DNA from: CAIWHR01 sp963726775 | GTDB lineage: Bacteria > Pseudomonadota > Gammaproteobacteria > Burkholderiales > Casimicrobiaceae | Assembly (NCBI GenBank): GCA_963726775.1 | Contig: CAVSDL010000006.1 | Location: 1-64,000, forward strand | Reading direction: 5' to 3' | DNA: 64,000 bases | In this document: positions 56,712 through 64,000 of the stretch, one piece after another | How positions within the stretch are numbered: position 1 is the stretch's first letter | Layout: each line of letters begins with the position of its first letter | Made by a program: the position numbers and the translations under genes | Notes under the pieces: model-generated | The model's database searches: none | The model's input: only the letters and a program-made list of their open reading frames with translations | Told to the model about the DNA's origin: nothing

Positions 56712-56745
56712 GGCGGGAGGCCCTTCGGGGCCCCCGCCTTTTTTT
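56712..56745 (+). terminator. Rho-independent terminator of collagen-like gene 1
   Basis: The stem is GGCGGG-(bulged A)-GGCCC with GGGCC-CCCGCC, closed by a TTCG tetraloop and followed by seven T residues (56739-56745). It begins 27 bases after the stop codon. It is a textbook intrinsic terminator and implies that the second collagen-like gene needs its own promoter. Confidence 0.88.
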
Positions 56746-57087
56746 CAGGTGGCGCCTCTGGCCGCCGGCCAGGACCTCGAGCGGCGGCGATACCGTGCGG
56801 GTCACCGCCCACGTCCCCGCTTTCCGCCAGGCGCCAATCGCCTGGATGGTCCGTCAGCAAACGAGGGTCAGACGCCGAAGTTTCCGCCGTTCCCGCGGGT
56901 TCGAGCGCCGGATTTGCCGGACGAGCCAGGCACCCGACCTGCTCATATTTTCCTCTAGGAAACCGCGCTATGTCACGGATTGGCCGTCGATTCGCATTGG
57001 CGGCACACAAATTGCTGCAATGCCCGTTCAAGGGGCTGCACACCACGGGGTCACACGCAAGACGACCGAAAGTTGCCAGCCATCCCG

Positions 57088-57178
57088 GTAACGATACTCG
57101 TTACGTTCTGCGTGGTGAACGGGCTGTCTGTAACGGTACACGTAACGTTTTGCGCAGTGAAGTGACGCGTAACGTCAC
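57088..57178 (+). promoter_or_regulatory. Array of three 17-bp palindromic operator-like elements
   Basis: Elements at 57088-57104 (GTAACG-ATACT-CGTTAC), 57130-57146 (GTAACG-GTACA-CGTAAC) and 57162-57178 (GTGACG-CGTAA-CGTCAC) share the form GTRACG-N5-CGTNAC. Their centres are 42 and 32 bases apart, close to four and three helical turns. They lie 116-206 bases before the start of collagen-like gene 2, so a dimeric regulator bound to one face of the DNA is a plausible reading. Confidence 0.55.
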
Positions 57179-57250
57179 TATTGGCGGCTACGCCGTGGAT
57201 GAGTCCGGCCTTGTGGGCCGACCTGAGGGTACGTTCGAAAGCAATTTCAA

Positions 57251-57270
57251 GGCGGCTCACCAGTGCCGCC
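57251..57270 (+). promoter_or_regulatory. Conserved 5' UTR hairpin, collagen-like gene 2
   Basis: GGCGGC (57251-57256) pairs with GCCGCC (57265-57270), with a longer loop than in gene 1. The stem lies just before a GAGGAG ribosome-binding site, as at 54253-54269. Confidence 0.5.
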
Positions 57271-57293
57271 AACAACTCGAGGAGACGACGAAC

Positions 57294-59465
57294 GTGAAGA
57301 AGCGATTTGCAATGCGCCCGTTGGCGCTGGCGCTGATGCTGGGTGCGGCAAGCTCGATGGCCAATGCCGGGGACCTGAAGCCGGATTCGCTGCTGGCGGT
57401 GGACATGAACCGCGGCGCGGTGATCAACAATATCGTGCAGACCTGGCAGGGCCAGCTGACGCCGGAAAACGAGAGGGTGCTGCGGAGCGCATTGGCCAAG
57501 ATGCGCGCCGACCGGCTGCTGGCGGCGGCGCTGGCGCCGTCGCTGGACAGTCTGCAGGCGATCATGGGCAGCGAGGACAGTGCGGCGCGGCTGGCGACCC
57601 GGCGCGGCATCATGGCTGCGACGCCGACGGCCACCGATCTGGCCTACAACCCGATCGCGCCGTGCCGGATCTTCGACACCCGCACCTCGCAGGGTGGCAC
57701 GGGTCCGCTGATGAACGGTGTCGTGCGCGACGTCAACGCCGTAACGCCTGCGGCCGGGCAGGGATTCTCGATGGGATGCAGCGTGCCGGCAAATTCATCG
57801 GCCGTGGTGGGGCAATTGGGCGTGCTGCAGACGCAGGGAATCGGCTATGTCTCCGGGGGCCCGCAGGGTGCGGGCAGCTACCCGAACGCTCTGGTCGTCT
57901 ATGAAGCGAATACCTCCTACACCTCATCGGCGACGATGCCGCTGAATACGGCGAACGGCCAGTTCAGCCTGGTGGCGACCTATGGAACGACCGACGCGTA
58001 CCTTGACGTGGTTGGCTACTTCACGCCGGCGGCGGGCACCGGAAGCGGTGCCACGGGACCGACGGGCCCGACCGGGGCGACCGGTGCCACAGGCCCGACA
58101 GGTTCTGCCGGGGCGGCTGGAGCAACCGGCGCGACGGGCGCGGCAGGCGTCGCCGGGGCGACAGGGCCGACGGGCGCGACGGGGTCTGCCGGGTGCCGGC
58201 GGAGCGACCGGCGCCGACCGGTGCCGACGGGTGCCGACGGCAATACGGTACTGAGCGGTGCGACGGGGCCGACAGCGGGCGTCGGGGTTGATGGCGACTT
58301 CTACATTGATACCTTGACCAGCGCGATCTATGGTCCGAAGGCCGGCGGCGTGTGGCCGGGCTCGGGTACGTCGATAGTTGGCCCGGCGGGTGCGACCGGC
58401 GCCGCGGGTGCGGATGGTGCGACGGGCCCGGCGGGTGCGACCGGTGCAATCGGTGCGACGGGACCGCAGGGTGCGCAAGGCAACGTCGGCCCAACCGGTG
58501 CCGCCGGCACGAACGGCTCGGATGGGGCGACGGGGGCGACAGGGCCCACCGGCTCGACGGGCGGCAACGGAAATACCGTCCTGAACGGAACGGGGACGCC
58601 GAACAACGCCAGCGGCGTGGACGGTGACTTCTATATCGATACGTCGACCAACGCGATCTATGGCCCGAAGGCAGGCGGCGTGTGGCCGGGTTCAGGCGCC
58701 TCACTGGTTGGCCCGACCGGAGCCGCTGGCGCGACAGGAGCCACAGGCGCCGACGGCGCCACCGGCCCAGCGGGTGCGACGGGTTCGGCCGGTGCCGCCG
58801 GCGCGACCGGAGCGACAGGCCCGGCGGGTGCGGCGGGCGCAACGGGTGCAACGGGTTCCGCAGGCGCAGCCGGAGCAACGGGCGCGACCGGACCTACGGG
58901 TGCGACGGGCGCGACGGGATCCGCCGGAACCAATGGCACGAACGGTGCCACGGGTGCGACCGGAGCGACAGGCGCCACCGGTGCCACCGGCCCGACGGGC
59001 GCGACGGGATCCGCCGGAACCAATGGCACGAACGGCGCCACGGGCGCGACCGGTGCCACGGGTCCGACCGGTGCAACGGGCGCGACCGGAACTGCCGGAA
59101 CCGCAGCCGCCTACTATAAGAACTCGACGGCCAACACCACGCTTACGCCGGCAAACACCTTCGTAACGGTGCTCACCTCCGCAACAACGATCCCGGCGGG
59201 CACTTACATCGTCAACGCGACGATATCCGGTGCGCACGACAGTACGCCCGGCGACTGGTACTGCACTGTCACCATCGGCGGCAATCTCGTTGTGTCGAAC
59301 CTGGCCAACCCAGACCAGTTCCAGACGCTCGGGCTCGTCGGCGGGATCACCCTCGCGTCGGCAGGCGTGCCGCTCATTCAGTGCCAATCCTCGCTTGCCG
59401 GCCTGATCGTAAACGCTACTGCCTTCTCGGCAATCCAGGTGACAACTCAGACGGCGCTCCCCTGA
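57294..59465 (+). CDS. Secreted collagen-like (Gly-X-Y repeat) protein 2
   Basis: A 723-residue paralogue of the previous gene. It starts with GTG at 57294 and shares a nearly identical signal peptide and N-terminal domain (PCRIFDTR, YVSGGPQGAGSYPNALVVYE). The Gly-X-Y region runs over about residues 250-605, with two DGDFYIDT inserts, and contains an unusual patch CRRSDRRRPVP near 58198-58230 that breaks the triplets. The C-terminal 120 residues (TTLTPANTFVTVLTSATTIPA onward) differ from protein 1, so the two may recognise different partners or assemble with different specificity. It has its own upstream palindrome array and terminator. Confidence 0.9.
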   Translation: MKKRFAMRPLALALMLGAASSMANAGDLKPDSLLAVDMNRGAVINNIVQTWQGQLTPENERVLRSALAKMRADRLLAAALAPSLDSLQAIMGSEDSAARLATRRGIMAATPTATDLAYNPIAPCRIFDTRTSQGGTGPLMNGVVRDVNAVTPAAGQGFSMGCSVPANSSAVVGQLGVLQTQGIGYVSGGPQGAGSYPNALVVYEANTSYTSSATMPLNTANGQFSLVATYGTTDAYLDVVGYFTPAAGTGSGATGPTGPTGATGATGPTGSAGAAGATGATGAAGVAGATGPTGATGSAGCRRSDRRRPVPTGADGNTVLSGATGPTAGVGVDGDFYIDTLTSAIYGPKAGGVWPGSGTSIVGPAGATGAAGADGATGPAGATGAIGATGPQGAQGNVGPTGAAGTNGSDGATGATGPTGSTGGNGNTVLNGTGTPNNASGVDGDFYIDTSTNAIYGPKAGGVWPGSGASLVGPTGAAGATGATGADGATGPAGATGSAGAAGATGATGPAGAAGATGATGSAGAAGATGATGPTGATGATGSAGTNGTNGATGATGATGATGATGPTGATGSAGTNGTNGATGATGATGPTGATGATGTAGTAAAYYKNSTANTTLTPANTFVTVLTSATTIPAGTYIVNATISGAHDSTPGDWYCTVTIGGNLVVSNLANPDQFQTLGLVGGITLASAGVPLIQCQSSLAGLIVNATAFSAIQVTTQTALP

Positions 59466-59519
59466 AATTGCCCTTGCTGACGCCGCAATGCATCGCGGCA
59501 CAGCAGGATGTCTGCCTGA

Positions 59520-59544
59520 CCCTCGTCGCAAGACGGGGGTTTTT
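59520..59544 (+). terminator. Rho-independent terminator of collagen-like gene 2
   Basis: CCCTCGTC pairs with GACGGGGG through a GCAA tetraloop (one T-G pair) and is followed by five T residues. It starts 55 bases after the stop codon. Confidence 0.8.
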
Positions 59545-59705
59545 CTTGTCCGGATGGCGAACGCGTCGCGTGTGGCGGAGGTGGCGTACCGGTCCGGCCG
59601 CCCCGCGCGACGCGCACACCGGCAGGGATCGTCCGGGCCGTGTTGCCGAATCGACGGCAATCGGGCAGTCTCACCTCCTTCGCTGATTCGGCAAGGTGAT
59701 CCATC

Positions 59706-60182
59706 ATGGCTTCGTCGCTGCGTCTTCCCGCCCTCGACCCTGCTGCCGTCAAAGAGCACCGCGGATCCGGCTATCCCGAACCCTTTCGCGGGCGCATGGG
59801 CGACCGCGTCAAACGCAGACTCGGCGACGCCTGCGGCCTCGTGAAATTCGGCGTCAACCTGGTGACGCTCGCCGCGGGCGGCCAGTCGGCGCTGCGGCAC
59901 TGGCACACGCTCGAGGACGAGTTCGTGTACGTGCTGTCGGGCGAGGTCGTGCTGGTCAGCAATGACGGCGAGCAGGTGCTCGGCTCCGGGATGTGCGCCG
60001 GATATCCCGCTGGCCGCCGCGACGCCCATCACTTCGTGAATCGCGGCAGCGTGCCCGCGACGTACCTGGAGATCGGAAACCGGGTCGAGGGCGACAATGC
60101 GTTCTATCCGGACGACGACCTGATGTGGGTCGAGGACGAGCAGGGCGTCTACGCCGCGCACAAGGACGGACGGCGGTATTAG
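59706..60182 (+). CDS. Cupin-domain protein
   Basis: A 158-residue protein. The cupin motif 1 is clear: LRHWHTLEDEFVYVLSGE, giving His65, His67 and Glu72-type metal ligands. Motif 2 is AGYPAGRRDAHHFVNRG, with a His at 108/109. The C-terminal DNAFYPDDDLMWV is typical of a cupin subfamily with a short acidic tail. Cupins are metal-dependent isomerases, dioxygenases or binding proteins; the substrate is unknown. It stands alone after the collagen-like genes. Confidence 0.87.
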   Translation: MASSLRLPALDPAAVKEHRGSGYPEPFRGRMGDRVKRRLGDACGLVKFGVNLVTLAAGGQSALRHWHTLEDEFVYVLSGEVVLVSNDGEQVLGSGMCAGYPAGRRDAHHFVNRGSVPATYLEIGNRVEGDNAFYPDDDLMWVEDEQGVYAAHKDGRRY

Positions 60183-60278
60183 AGCGACGGACTGCGTTCG
60201 CCCGCATTGCGTGCAGCGGGAACGGCCGCATATGAGGGACTGCGACCGATCCGGCCGCATCACGAGGAGACTGATGCC

Positions 60279-60701
60279 GTGACCGATTATCCGACCCCAG
60301 GCGTTTCCACGACTGGCGGCGATCCGCCGGCGGGTGCCGCGCTGCTCGCGTACGCGCTATTCGGCGGCGGTGCGGTTGCCGCGCTCGTTTCTTCGGGCTT
60401 CCCCCTGATAGCGCCGCTGATGGGGCTGTTGGGGATCGCCGGTGTCGTCGTCTGTTACGTGAAACGCGGCGCCGCACAGGCGACGTGGGTGGCCTCGCAT
60501 TTTCGCTGGCTGATCCGCACGTTCTGGTACTCGCTTCTCTGGGCCGCCTGCGGCTGGATGGTGCTGATCGTCCTCGGCCTGATCCTGATCGGCATTCCTA
60601 TCGCGATCCTCATCTGGGTCGCGGCGTCGATCTGGGTGATCTATCGCGTGATCCGGGGCTACTTGCTGTTCAACGAACGCAAGTCCGTACCAGGGATGTA
60701 G
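60279..60701 (+). CDS. Small DUF4870-like membrane protein
   Basis: A 140-residue protein starting with GTG at 60279 after GAGGAG. The first residues are polar and the rest has three hydrophobic spans (LLAYALFGGGAVAALVS, PLMGLLGIAGVVVCYV, LLWAACGWMVLIVLGLILIGIPIAILIWV) with the conserved HFRWLIRTFWYSLLW. The pattern resembles the DUF4870 family of small membrane proteins, whose function is unknown. It lies 96 bases after the cupin gene and convergent with dacB. Confidence 0.75.
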   Translation: MTDYPTPGVSTTGGDPPAGAALLAYALFGGGAVAALVSSGFPLIAPLMGLLGIAGVVVCYVKRGAAQATWVASHFRWLIRTFWYSLLWAACGWMVLIVLGLILIGIPIAILIWVAASIWVIYRVIRGYLLFNERKSVPGM

Positions 60702-60782
60702 ACGCGTCGACGCAGGCCCAAGGATCGCGCGGCTCCGTAGCCATTCCGTTCGCGCTCGCGTGGACGCGTGCGCTCGCAGTGG

Positions 60783-62225
60783 TCAGCGACGCGGCGCCTT
60801 CTCCCACGCCGCCGCATTGCGATAGACCCACTGCACGAGGAAATCGAGTGCGCCCTGCGCCCGATTGGCGTTGGCGTGGTTGACGATCGCCGTCAGCACC
60901 CAGCGGCGGCCGTCGGCGTCGATGACGTAGCCGGCCATCGCGCGAACACCTTCGAGCGTCCCGGTCTTGAGCAGCGCCTGGCCCGCGACGCTGCCGTTCT
61001 GGAAGCGCCGCTCCACGGTGCCGTCCATGGCGGCCACGGCGAGCGAGCTCGCGAATTCGTCACGCACCGGGCTCGCGTCGGCGGCCAGCAGCAGCCGTGA
61101 GAGACCGCCTGCGCTGATGCGCTCGATTCGCGACAGTCCCGAGCCGTTGTCGAGCACCAGTTCGGGCATCTTGAGGTTGCGCTTCGCGAGCCAGCCGCGG
61201 ATCGCGGCGGTCGCGCCAGCGGTCGTCGCCGGCGGTGGCGCGTTCGCGGTGGCGAGCGTCAGGAACACCTGCCTCGCCATGACGTTGTTGGACAGCTTGT
61301 TGACATCGCGGACGATGTCATAGAGCGGTGGCGATTCGAGCGTGGCGAACGGCGTGGCGTTCGCCGGCACCGGTCCGCTTTTCCAGCCTCCGGAAAACCG
61401 GCCGCCGGCCTCGCGGAAGGAGGTCGTGAAGATCGCGTGCACGTACGAGGAGTGATCGAGCAGCGACACCCACCACTCGCGCTCGCCGCAGGCGGCGGGA
61501 TAGCGTCCGGCGAACGTTGCATCGGCCGTGGCCCCACGATCGACGAATGTCGCGCCAACCGCACTGTGCCAGTCGCCGCAGACGCCGCTCGAGAGGCGCG
61601 GCGGCGGGCCGACGGCGACGACCCCGAGCGCAGGCTCGACGGCAAGCTGCGTGGCGCTGCCCGCGGCGTCAGGGGCGAACGTGAACTTCACCGCCTTGAA
61701 ATTGACGAGCAGCGCGTCGGGCCCGACGTTGTAGGGCTTCAGCGGCTCGCCGTCGAAAGCGCTCGCGTCGTGGGCGATCGGCGCGAAGAACGAGCGGTCG
61801 AGCACCAGGTCGCCGTCTATCGCGGAAAGGCCGCGCGCGCGGAGCGTGGCCATGAACGCCTGCCATTGCTCGATGGTGATTTTCGGGTCGCCGGTGCCTT
61901 TGATCACGAGGTTGCCGTGAAGCACGCCGTCTTCCAGCGGGCCGTCGAGGTAGGCGGAGGTCTTCCAGCGGTACTCCGGCCCCAGCAATTCCAGCGCGGC
62001 GAGCGTCGTGACGAGCTTCATCACGGACGCGGGATTGAGCGGCATCGCCGCGTTCAGCGCGAACAGCGGCCACGGCTTGCCGGCTTCCTGCACGACGATC
62101 GCGGCGGCATTGAGCGGCACGCCAGCGTCCAGGAACGCACGGCCGACCTCGCGCGGCAGCGCGGCCTGTGCCGTGGTGGCGTACAGCGCGGCAAGCGCAA
62201 GGACGGCTAAGCGCAGTGGCTTCAC
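60783..62225 (-). CDS. dacB: D-alanyl-D-alanine carboxypeptidase/endopeptidase (PBP4 type)
   Basis: A 480-residue protein starting with GTG at 62225. It has a signal peptide (KPLRLAVLALAALYATTAQA). The penicillin-binding triad is complete: Ser67-x-x-Lys70 (NPASVMKLVTT), SNN (KLSNNVMARQ) and KTG (LLKTGTLEGVRAMAGY). The long insertion between the first two motifs is typical of class C PBP4. It trims and cleaves peptidoglycan peptides in the periplasm. Its start overlaps the bioA stop (GTGA), so it is cotranslated in that operon. Confidence 0.95.
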   Translation of the reverse strand: MKPLRLAVLALAALYATTAQAALPREVGRAFLDAGVPLNAAAIVVQEAGKPWPLFALNAAMPLNPASVMKLVTTLAALELLGPEYRWKTSAYLDGPLEDGVLHGNLVIKGTGDPKITIEQWQAFMATLRARGLSAIDGDLVLDRSFFAPIAHDASAFDGEPLKPYNVGPDALLVNFKAVKFTFAPDAAGSATQLAVEPALGVVAVGPPPRLSSGVCGDWHSAVGATFVDRGATADATFAGRYPAACGEREWWVSLLDHSSYVHAIFTTSFREAGGRFSGGWKSGPVPANATPFATLESPPLYDIVRDVNKLSNNVMARQVFLTLATANAPPPATTAGATAAIRGWLAKRNLKMPELVLDNGSGLSRIERISAGGLSRLLLAADASPVRDEFASSLAVAAMDGTVERRFQNGSVAGQALLKTGTLEGVRAMAGYVIDADGRRWVLTAIVNHANANRAQGALDFLVQWVYRNAAAWEKAPRR

Positions 62226-63535
62226 GCGCAATCCAGGATGTCGCGGGTGCGGGCGATGAGCAGCGCGAATTCCTCGTTGGTCACGACGTAGGGGGGCATG
62301 AAATAGACGGTGCGGCCGATCGGGCGCAGCAGCAGTTCGCGGGCGAGGCCCTCGGCGAAGCACCATCGCGCGAAGTCGGCGCGCGTCGTCTCCACGTCGA
62401 ACGCCCAGATCATTCCCTGCCGGCGGAAGTGCCGCACTTTCGGATGCACGGCGATCGGCCCGGCAAGCGCGGTCCAGCGTTCGGCTTTGATTCGATTGGC
62501 GGCAATCACGCCGTCGTCGCGGAAGATGTCGAGGACGGCGAGCGCCGCACGGCACGCGAGTGCATTACCCGTGTACGAATGAGAGTGCAGGAACGCGCGC
62601 GCGACGTCGCGGTCATAGAAGGCGTCGTATACGGCATCGGTTGTCAGCACGCACGACAGCGGCAGGTAGCCGCCGGTGATGCCTTTCGAGAGGCAGAGAA
62701 AATCCGGCGCGGGCGCACCGGCCTGCTCCCAGGCGAAGAGCGTCCCGGTGCGTCCGAAGCCGGTCATGATCTCGTCCGCGATCAGCAGCACGTCGTAGCG
62801 CGTGGTGAGTTCGCGCGCCCGGGCGAGGTAGTGCGGGTCGTGCATCACCATACCTGCCGCGCCCTGCACCAATGGCTCGACGATCAGCGCGGCGGTGGTC
62901 GCGTGATGCAGGGCGAGATGTGCTTCGAGCGCCCCTGCGGCGCGCACGGCGACGTCTCGCGCCGACTCGCCCGGCGCGGCCCGGCGCGCATCGGGGCTCT
63001 CCACGATTGCGTTGCGGTTGAGGAGCGGCGCATAGACGTCGCGGAAGATCGGCACGTCGGTCACGGCCAGCGCACCGAGCGTCTCGCCATGGTAGCCGCC
63101 GGCAACGCTCGTGAATTGCGTCTTCGCGGGCCGGCCGCGATTCTTCCAGAAGTGGAACGCCATCTTGAGCGCAATTTCCGTCGCCGACGCGCCGTCGGAG
63201 CCGTAGAACGCGTGGCCCAATCCGGCAGGGGCCATCGCCGCGAGTCGCTCCGACAATTCGACGACGGGGCGATGCGTGAACCCCGCGAGGATCACGTGCT
63301 CCAGTTCGCCGAGTTGCGCGGCGACGGCGGCGTTGATTCTCGGATTCGCGTGGCCGAACAGGTTGACCCACCACGAACTTACGGCATCGAGGTAGCGACG
63401 ACCGTCGAAGTCGTAGAGCCACGCGCCCTGCCCGCGCGCGATCGGCACCAGCGGCAGCGTCTCGTGCACCTTCATCTGCGTGCACGGATGCCAGACCGCG
63501 TTGCGGCTTCGCGCGAGCCATTCGGCGTTGGTCAC
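62222..63535 (-). CDS. bioA: Adenosylmethionine-8-amino-7-oxononanoate aminotransferase
   Basis: A 437-residue class III PLP aminotransferase starting with GTG at 63535. The biotin-enzyme signature HPCTQMKVHETLPLVPI near the N-terminus and SSWWVNLFGHANP identify BioA. Asp254 (LIADEIMTGFGRTG) and the PLP-binding Lys284 (CLSKGITGGYLP) are present. It makes 7,8-diaminopelargonate from KAPA using S-adenosylmethionine as amino donor in biotin synthesis. No other bio gene is in the window. It overlaps the stop codons on both sides, with dacB downstream and a barrel protein upstream. Confidence 0.95.
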   Translation of the reverse strand: MTNAEWLARSRNAVWHPCTQMKVHETLPLVPIARGQGAWLYDFDGRRYLDAVSSWWVNLFGHANPRINAAVAAQLGELEHVILAGFTHRPVVELSERLAAMAPAGLGHAFYGSDGASATEIALKMAFHFWKNRGRPAKTQFTSVAGGYHGETLGALAVTDVPIFRDVYAPLLNRNAIVESPDARRAAPGESARDVAVRAAGALEAHLALHHATTAALIVEPLVQGAAGMVMHDPHYLARARELTTRYDVLLIADEIMTGFGRTGTLFAWEQAGAPAPDFLCLSKGITGGYLPLSCVLTTDAVYDAFYDRDVARAFLHSHSYTGNALACRAALAVLDIFRDDGVIAANRIKAERWTALAGPIAVHPKVRHFRRQGMIWAFDVETTRADFARWCFAEGLARELLLRPIGRTVYFMPPYVVTNEEFALLIARTRDILDCA

Positions 63536-64000
63536 AGCGGGCGTCCCAGCAGCAGGTAGAAGCTCGACGCGCCGCCGGACGTGCGTCCGTAGGCGAAATA
63601 GAACGGGCCGAGGAACGTATCGGCGGCCAGGAAGACGCTGCCCGCCTTGAGCAGGTCGGCGGCGGATACCGCGTCGCGGATCTGCCAGGCGTTGCCCGCC
63701 TCGAGCGAACCCCCGGCAAAGATGCTTCCGCCGATGTAGGGGACCCGAACGAGCCGATGGTAGTAGACGACCCGCCCCAGGCCGAGGTAGCTTCCGGCCA
63801 GTTCGCCGTTGCGCAGCCCAGAAAGATTGAGAAATCCGCCCAGCAGGAACGGATTGACGAGCGACGGATCGTCGCGGGAAAGCGCGCCGACGTGTACCGC
63901 CACGTTGACGAAATCATCCGGAGTGAAGCCGATGCCGGCGTTGGCCAGAAAATCGGCGCGGCCGAGGCGCTTGCTCACCTCGTCGGGGTTGGAGCCCAGG
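63532..64000 (-). CDS. Outer-membrane beta-barrel end (patatin-linked/Omp85-like), partial
   Basis: The frame runs off the right edge of the window; about 156 C-terminal residues are visible. They show alternating strands and turns with FLLGGFLNLSGLRNGELAGS, YIGGSIFAGGSLEAGNAW and TFLGPFYFAYGRTSGGASSFYLLLGRPL, which is the pattern of the C-terminal barrel of patatin-like phospholipases and related Omp85 proteins. The N-terminal domain that would decide between these is outside. Its stop overlaps the bioA start (GTGA), so it heads the operon with bioA and dacB. Confidence 0.78.
   Translation of the reverse strand, partial: LGSNPDEVSKRLGRADFLANAGIGFTPDDFVNVAVHVGALSRDDPSLVNPFLLGGFLNLSGLRNGELAGSYLGLGRVVYYHRLVRVPYIGGSIFAGGSLEAGNAWQIRDAVSAADLLKAGSVFLAADTFLGPFYFAYGRTSGGASSFYLLLGRPL

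Larger units (their letters stand above)
56686..57293. other. Intergenic region between the two collagen-like genes
   Basis: These 608 bases hold a strong terminator at 56712-56745, about 340 bases in which I see nothing coding, an array of three palindromes (57088-57178) and a conserved hairpin near 57251. No other gene is apparent; open frames here lack ribosome-binding sites and protein-like composition. Confidence 0.65.

Overview
The window is GC-rich DNA that reads like a betaproteobacterial chromosome, probably a Burkholderiales-type environmental genome. The pointers are hemC-hemD-hemX-hemY in the usual order, ubiA and a proteobacterial-type ubiD, a DUF883/holin-like/YqjK-like trio, a PBP4-type dacB beside bioA, and a YqjE-like holin gene. 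Most genes are dense and share one base composition. Several short overlaps (ATGA, GTGA, TGATG) mark operons. No rRNA, tRNA, CRISPR array or insertion-sequence transposase was seen. Three apparent frameshifts (two in dusA, one in an MFS transporter) may be gene decay or assembly errors.

Layout. 1-2.3 kb: the 3' part of a secreted S8 protease and a small broken PrcB-like gene. 2.4-8.8 kb: a five-gene minus-strand peptide-type ABC importer (binding protein, two permeases, two ATPases), with an intrinsic terminator between the binding-protein gene and the permeases. 9-14.2 kb: a HupE/UreJ-type membrane protein, an NHL beta-propeller protein, a dispersed palindromic repeat and a secreted tannase/feruloyl-esterase. 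14.4-17.5 kb: an HxlR regulator diverging from a small membrane protein, a truncated TfoX remnant, a YCII protein, VapBC, and a RibD-like reductase. 17.8-20.9 kb: frameshifted dusA, a DenD-like dehydrogenase, a VOC protein and a 2OG-Fe oxygenase.

21-28 kb: the haem locus, in which a hydroxyacid dehydrogenase, an EamA transporter and a helix-hairpin-helix membrane protein sit between hemD and hemX. 28-35 kb: a ferredoxin-type reductase, an overlapping operon (epimerase, ubiA, deoxyinosine glycosylase, SRPBCC protein), an SDR lacking the usual Tyr/Lys pair, and fhs. 35-40 kb: two secreted repeat proteins on the minus strand, one combining a seven-repeat Kelch propeller, NHL repeats and two copies of a roughly 115-residue unnamed module. 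40-45.7 kb: a TonB-dependent receptor, a periplasmic binding protein, a hybrid histidine kinase and a LuxR-type regulator in one tight operon, which looks like a ligand uptake-and-sensing unit. 45.8-48.6 kb: the frameshifted MFS gene and ubiD.

48.7-54 kb: surface-polysaccharide-type enzymes (a WbsX-GT2 fusion, a TPR protein, a GT2-TPR protein) around the YqjD/E/K-like trio. 54.3-59.5 kb: two large secreted collagen-like (Gly-X-Y) paralogues in tandem, each with a conserved hairpin before its ribosome-binding site. The second is preceded by three 17-bp palindromes spaced at near-integral helical turns, the most original regulatory signal I found. 59.7-64 kb: a cupin, a small membrane protein, dacB, bioA and the end of a patatin-linked or Omp85-like outer-membrane barrel. 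Gene identities rest on motif recognition, with no database search.
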